Shown here: positions 61,455-64,000 of the stretch, in pieces
Position numbering within the stretch: the stretch's first letter is position 1
Layout of the letters: each line of letters starts with the position of its first letter
Origin: CALDTK01 sp045110575
GTDB lineage: Bacteria; Bacteroidota; Bacteroidia; Chitinophagales; Saprospiraceae
Direction: 5' to 3'
DNA: 64,000 bases
NCBI GenBank assembly: GCA_045110575.1
Contig: JBGCGF010000008.1
Span: 14,365 to 78,364, forward strand
Notes under the pieces: model-generated
What the model was told of the DNA's origin: nothing
The model's input: only the letters and a program-made list of their open reading frames with translations
Databases searched by the model: none
Made by a program: the position numbers and the translations under genes

Positions 61455-62276
61455 ATGAAAATTCAATTTATTAAGCCCGTTTTGGTAGGGTTTGTGATGC
61501 TCCTTACAATGGGGTTTTCTAACGCCCAAGTAGGAATGACGAGCATCGATCCTGAGGTGCAAATTTCAGGGTTTGATGACGCTGAGTCTAGCTCTAGCTA
61601 TTTACCTCCTCGTTCAGGGAAAATGCGCACGCGCCCTTACTGGCTTTGGTATGCAGCCGGAGGAATTGGTTATGAAGTACTCAGTGCGCAGAGCGGCGCT
61701 GTCGAGGAGGCCATGAGGACCAGGACACCATTTCTACGATCATCCTTTACTGGAGGAATAATGCGTGCCTTTGGGGAGCGTTTTGGCGCAAGCTTCAATC
61801 TTGACTATGGCAGAAGGCAGGATCGATATACCCTATCCGTTTCAACAGCTACTTCAGGTGGTTCACTCGTAAAAACGAGTAAGGCACATTTTTCAGACTT
61901 GTCAACGTTACTAACGGTTAACTACTTAGTGCCTACCCGAGGCTGCGATTTTCAGGTTTATGCCGGGGTAGGGTATTCCATCCTACAAAATTGGACAGGA
62001 AAAAGGATCTACGGGGAAGACGCAAATAGAGAAGCGCTATACAATACTGAGTCTCCTTATAGTACTAACGATATTTCCAACCGATTACGATACACGATTG
62101 GAACACGCGCCGCAAAGTCTGTCAATGAATTTCTCTACCTCGTGTTTGACAGCCAGCTCTTGCTGCAGTCGGAATACGATGTCAGTGACGCCGGAATTCT
62201 TGGTTCGGAAATCGGAAACAGCGTAAATATCCGACTGGGCGTAGGGTACCGTTTAGAGAAAGGATCTAGAAGGTAG
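61455..62276 (+). CDS. Signal-peptide version of the same barrel domain
   Basis: This 273-aa outer-membrane protein has a signal peptide (VLVGFVMLLTMGFSNAQ) and then a barrel homologous to the last ~220 residues of the preceding protein (LTVNYLVPTRGCDFQVYAGV against VGAVAEYLIPTRACDFAIFG). The strands end in NIRLGVGYRLEKGSRR. There is no TM anchor or long linker. It therefore shows that this barrel also exists as an ordinary exported protein, which supports an outer-membrane site for the fused form. It is 130 bp downstream in the same direction and may belong to the module. The ATG at 61455 is preferred to TTG at 61449. Its stop overlaps the convergent gene by 11 bp. Confidence 0.78.
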   Translation: MKIQFIKPVLVGFVMLLTMGFSNAQVGMTSIDPEVQISGFDDAESSSSYLPPRSGKMRTRPYWLWYAAGGIGYEVLSAQSGAVEEAMRTRTPFLRSSFTGGIMRAFGERFGASFNLDYGRRQDRYTLSVSTATSGGSLVKTSKAHFSDLSTLLTVNYLVPTRGCDFQVYAGVGYSILQNWTGKRIYGEDANREALYNTESPYSTNDISNRLRYTIGTRAAKSVNEFLYLVFDSQLLLQSEYDVSDAGILGSEIGNSVNIRLGVGYRLEKGSRR

Positions 62277-62706
62277 GAGTGTACTTGATGTTCTCTTGGT
62301 ATTTCTTAACCTTCACAGGTTTTTTATAAGGTGCCATGATTTGATACTCACCGTATTTTGGTGGAGCCTCGTACTTGACTCGATTGATAGGCGGAAGCCA
62401 TTTATCTTCACTTCGGGACTGATTGAAAATCTGCGGAGTGATTGATAGGTGAGGGTACTTGTCTCGCATCCTGTTTTCTTCTTCTATACAGGTCCACCTT
62501 CCAGAGTCTAAAGAGATTCTTTCGTTTCGGGGTATTTTAGACCCGTCTGGCAAACGAATTCTTTTCGTATTCCACACCTTACCTGTTGTGCGCTGCTGTT
62601 CTCTATAAGCTTCGACAAGACTAGCATCTAGTTCATCTTGCCCGGTTGCAGTAGAGGGGGCTAAGAGTATGCAAATGAGAAGAAGAGGGAAGTAGATATA
62701 TTTCAT
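62266..62706 (-). CDS. Small secreted hypothetical protein
   Basis: A 146-aa protein with a signal peptide (IYFPLLLICILLAPSTATGQ) and a hydrophilic, Arg/Lys- and Pro-rich mature part (WNTKRIRLPDGSKIPRNERI, LPPINRVKYEAPPKYGEYQI). No domain was recognised. It has a similar neighbour (62771-63208) of the same size and style (short secreted proteins with RHRIRKQG / WNTKRIRLP segments), so the two may be distant paralogs. Its 3' end overlaps the barrel gene's 3' end by 11 bp on the other strand. Confidence 0.6.
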   Translation of the reverse strand: MKYIYFPLLLICILLAPSTATGQDELDASLVEAYREQQRTTGKVWNTKRIRLPDGSKIPRNERISLDSGRWTCIEEENRMRDKYPHLSITPQIFNQSRSEDKWLPPINRVKYEAPPKYGEYQIMAPYKKPVKVKKYQENIKYTPTF

Positions 62707-62770
62707 TGTACAATTGTTATACGGTTAAGTAGTAAGGTTATGGCGTTCTAGGTAGAATCTCGACTGTAAG

Positions 62771-63208
62771 TCAACGAAGCTTAATGTCCAAGGCTTTACT
62801 GTTTTGAATAGGTAGTAAAAAGTCAGTATTCGTCCTCGAACTTATGATCTGAAAGCCTTCCTTGGGAACATAGTATACGCTCATAGGTAGAGGTCCTCGA
62901 TAGAATTTCATAGGATCTAAAGACCTCAGTGGAAAGTTGTTATTGTTCCAGTAAACATCTCCTGTTGGAAGGAAGTCGGTTGGTACACTCGAATAAAGGA
63001 GGATTGGCTTCTTTTTACCAATCGGCCATTGGTTAAGGTGGCCTTGTTTTCGAATTCTATGGCGACTAAAGGAATGACGAGAAGCATGAGCCTGTTCTTC
63101 AAAAATATTGATCAACTCTGGTTCCGGTTCTAGGTCACTTTGGCTGAATGCGAGAAATGGGAACAGTGTCAGCCCTATCAGGGTGATGAGTGCGCTTCGG
63201 TTTTTCAT
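62771..63208 (-). CDS. Small secreted hypothetical protein
   Basis: A 145-aa protein with signal peptide (LITLIGLTLFPFLAFSQ) and a basic mature part (HASRHSFSRHRIRKQGHLNQ, WPIGKKKPILLYSSVPTDFL). The ATG at 63208 starts just before the signal; one at 63235 adds nine residues. No known domain. It may form an operon with the preceding minus-strand gene, the gap being 65 bp. Confidence 0.55.
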   Translation of the reverse strand: MKNRSALITLIGLTLFPFLAFSQSDLEPEPELINIFEEQAHASRHSFSRHRIRKQGHLNQWPIGKKKPILLYSSVPTDFLPTGDVYWNNNNFPLRSLDPMKFYRGPLPMSVYYVPKEGFQIISSRTNTDFLLPIQNSKALDIKLR

Positions 63209-63331
63209 AAAGAGCCTTTTAAATAATACAATCATCTGTGAGGAAAGTTAACACTGCTTTCGCATTTTAACAAGTTTGGATCGCTCAAAGCAACTAGGAA
63301 TGTCGGCTATTTGCGATTTTCATTTAGCGGC

Positions 63332-63370
63332 AAAAAAAATGCTCGCGATAGTCCAACTATCGCGAGCATT
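63332..63370 (-). terminator. Intrinsic terminator after the T9SS gene
   Basis: AATGCTCGCGATAG and CTATCGCGAGCATT form a perfect 14-bp stem with loop TCCAA; on the minus strand eight T follow. It lies 46 bp beyond the stop at 63416. Confidence 0.9.
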
Positions 63371-63415
63371 GAAGTACTGCTAGAATCGCTTCAAGCGATG
63401 TCGGTTTAGGCTAGC

Positions 63416-64000
63416 TTACCGAACCACCTGCAAGCCAAACGCCTTGCTCACTCCACCAATTCTCACATACACCTGATAAAAGCCTTCTGGCCAATTCGGG
63501 CTGAGTTCGATTTCTTTGATTCCAGCTTCTGGATATTCAAATCGAGACACCTGCTGACCTAAGCTGTTGAAAATCTGGACTTCCATATCCTTCAATTCAG
63601 ATGAAGGCGTGAATACTGTTATGCGATTTGAAGCTGGATTTGGATAGATCTGCATCACACTCGCATCCACATCAAAGGATACTTCGCGTATGCTTTGCTC
63701 TCGGATGGATCCATCAGCATTGCGCGTCGAAAGTCGATAGCGGTTAAGGCCAAATGCTGGAGCCGCATCCCAAAGGTGAAGCACGGGGTCTGCACTTGGG
63801 AAAGCCGTTCCAATCAGTTCCCATGAACTAGTTGGAGTAGAACGCTCAACTAGATAGTCACGCGCAGTGACATCGTCCAGATCGACATTCCAGAAGGTCT
63901 CAACTTCCATATGGCGAACCTCCGCATGGAAATTTGTCGGTGCAGCAATTCGTGCACCTGAAGAAGAGCATGTTCCTCCGCCTTGATATTCAAAGCAAGC
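63416..64000 (-). CDS. C-terminal end of a T9SS (type A) cargo protein, cut by the window edge
   Basis: The frame is open to the right edge, so at least 194 residues of a longer protein are visible. They include GGGTCSSSGARIAAPTNF and a fibronectin-like segment (FWNVDLDDVTARDYLVERS) with RYRLSTRNADGS. The final ~75 residues are the type A sorting domain (MQIYPNPASNRITVFTPSS, VQIFNSLGQQV, GFYQVYVRIGG). The N-terminal catalytic or binding part lies outside the window, so the function cannot be told. An in-frame ATG at 63910 is not the start. Confidence 0.85.
   Translation of the reverse strand, partial: ACFEYQGGGTCSSSGARIAAPTNFHAEVRHMEVETFWNVDLDDVTARDYLVERSTPTSSWELIGTAFPSADPVLHLWDAAPAFGLNRYRLSTRNADGSIREQSIREVSFDVDASVMQIYPNPASNRITVFTPSSELKDMEVQIFNSLGQQVSRFEYPEAGIKEIELSPNWPEGFYQVYVRIGGVSKAFGLQVVR

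Overview
The window comes from a member of the Bacteroidota. The evidence is three proteins with type IX secretion (T9SS) or gliding C-terminal domains, several lipoproteins with short lipoboxes, DUF5686, DUF5916 and LruC proteins, a RhlE helicase with a Gly/Arg tail, start sites without Shine-Dalgarno sequences, and a few promoters of the TTTG / TAnnTTTG type. The genus cannot be fixed from the sequence. No rRNA, tRNA, insertion sequence or CRISPR array was found. Most of the window is chromosomal core genome mixed with arrays of surface-protein genes.

Layout. 0-9 kb: end of yicC, gmk, a RidA protein, a K+ channel, a DnaJ-family chaperone, a HemJ-like protein, a lipoprotein, an S41 protease, a small membrane protein without a recognisable start, and a DUF2141 protein. 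8.8-16.6 kb: an arginyltransferase-like protein, uvrB, DUF4112, SRPBCC, a secreted GH10 xylanase and two small outer-membrane proteins. 16.9-30.8 kb (minus strand): five paralogous lipoprotein genes (P5 to P1), an ECF sigma factor, and a single-TM protein with a C-terminal beta-barrel; rhlE is inserted on the plus strand. 31-44 kb: DUF4126, AMP nucleosidase, DUF5916, a gliding-type secreted protein, two LruC lipoproteins (one frameshifted), a sugar transferase, a response regulator and a lone LytTR protein. 44-56 kb: two overlapping lspA genes, a cysteine-poor DksA-like protein, a glucosaminidase, pdxA, rsmA, a YqeY protein, DUF5686, yifB/comM and sucB. 56.5-64 kb: an alpha/beta hydrolase, a second lipoprotein / ECF sigma / TM-barrel module with an extra signal-peptide barrel, two small secreted proteins and the end of a T9SS cargo protein.

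Main observations. (1) The asymmetric 14-mer GTTTTGGCGAAAGC occurs 16 times exactly and about 10 more times with one substitution, on both strands, between genes and in all three reading frames. (2) A three-gene module (carboxypeptidase-like lipoprotein, then ECF sigma with a non-ATG start, then a protein predicted to run from cytoplasm through the inner membrane to an outer-membrane barrel) is present twice with the same order and coupling. It is a candidate envelope-signalling system. (3) In the 18.9-30.8 kb array, spacers between paralogs keep a decayed copy of the 5' end of the sigma gene, which now forms intrinsic-terminator hairpins. (4) One paralog carries an (AT)16 tract that puts it out of frame; loss of one unit or gain of two restores it, as in a phase-variable gene. 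(5) Many intergenic regions are chains of perfect hairpins, two of which are built from an inverted copy of the 3' end of the neighbouring gene.
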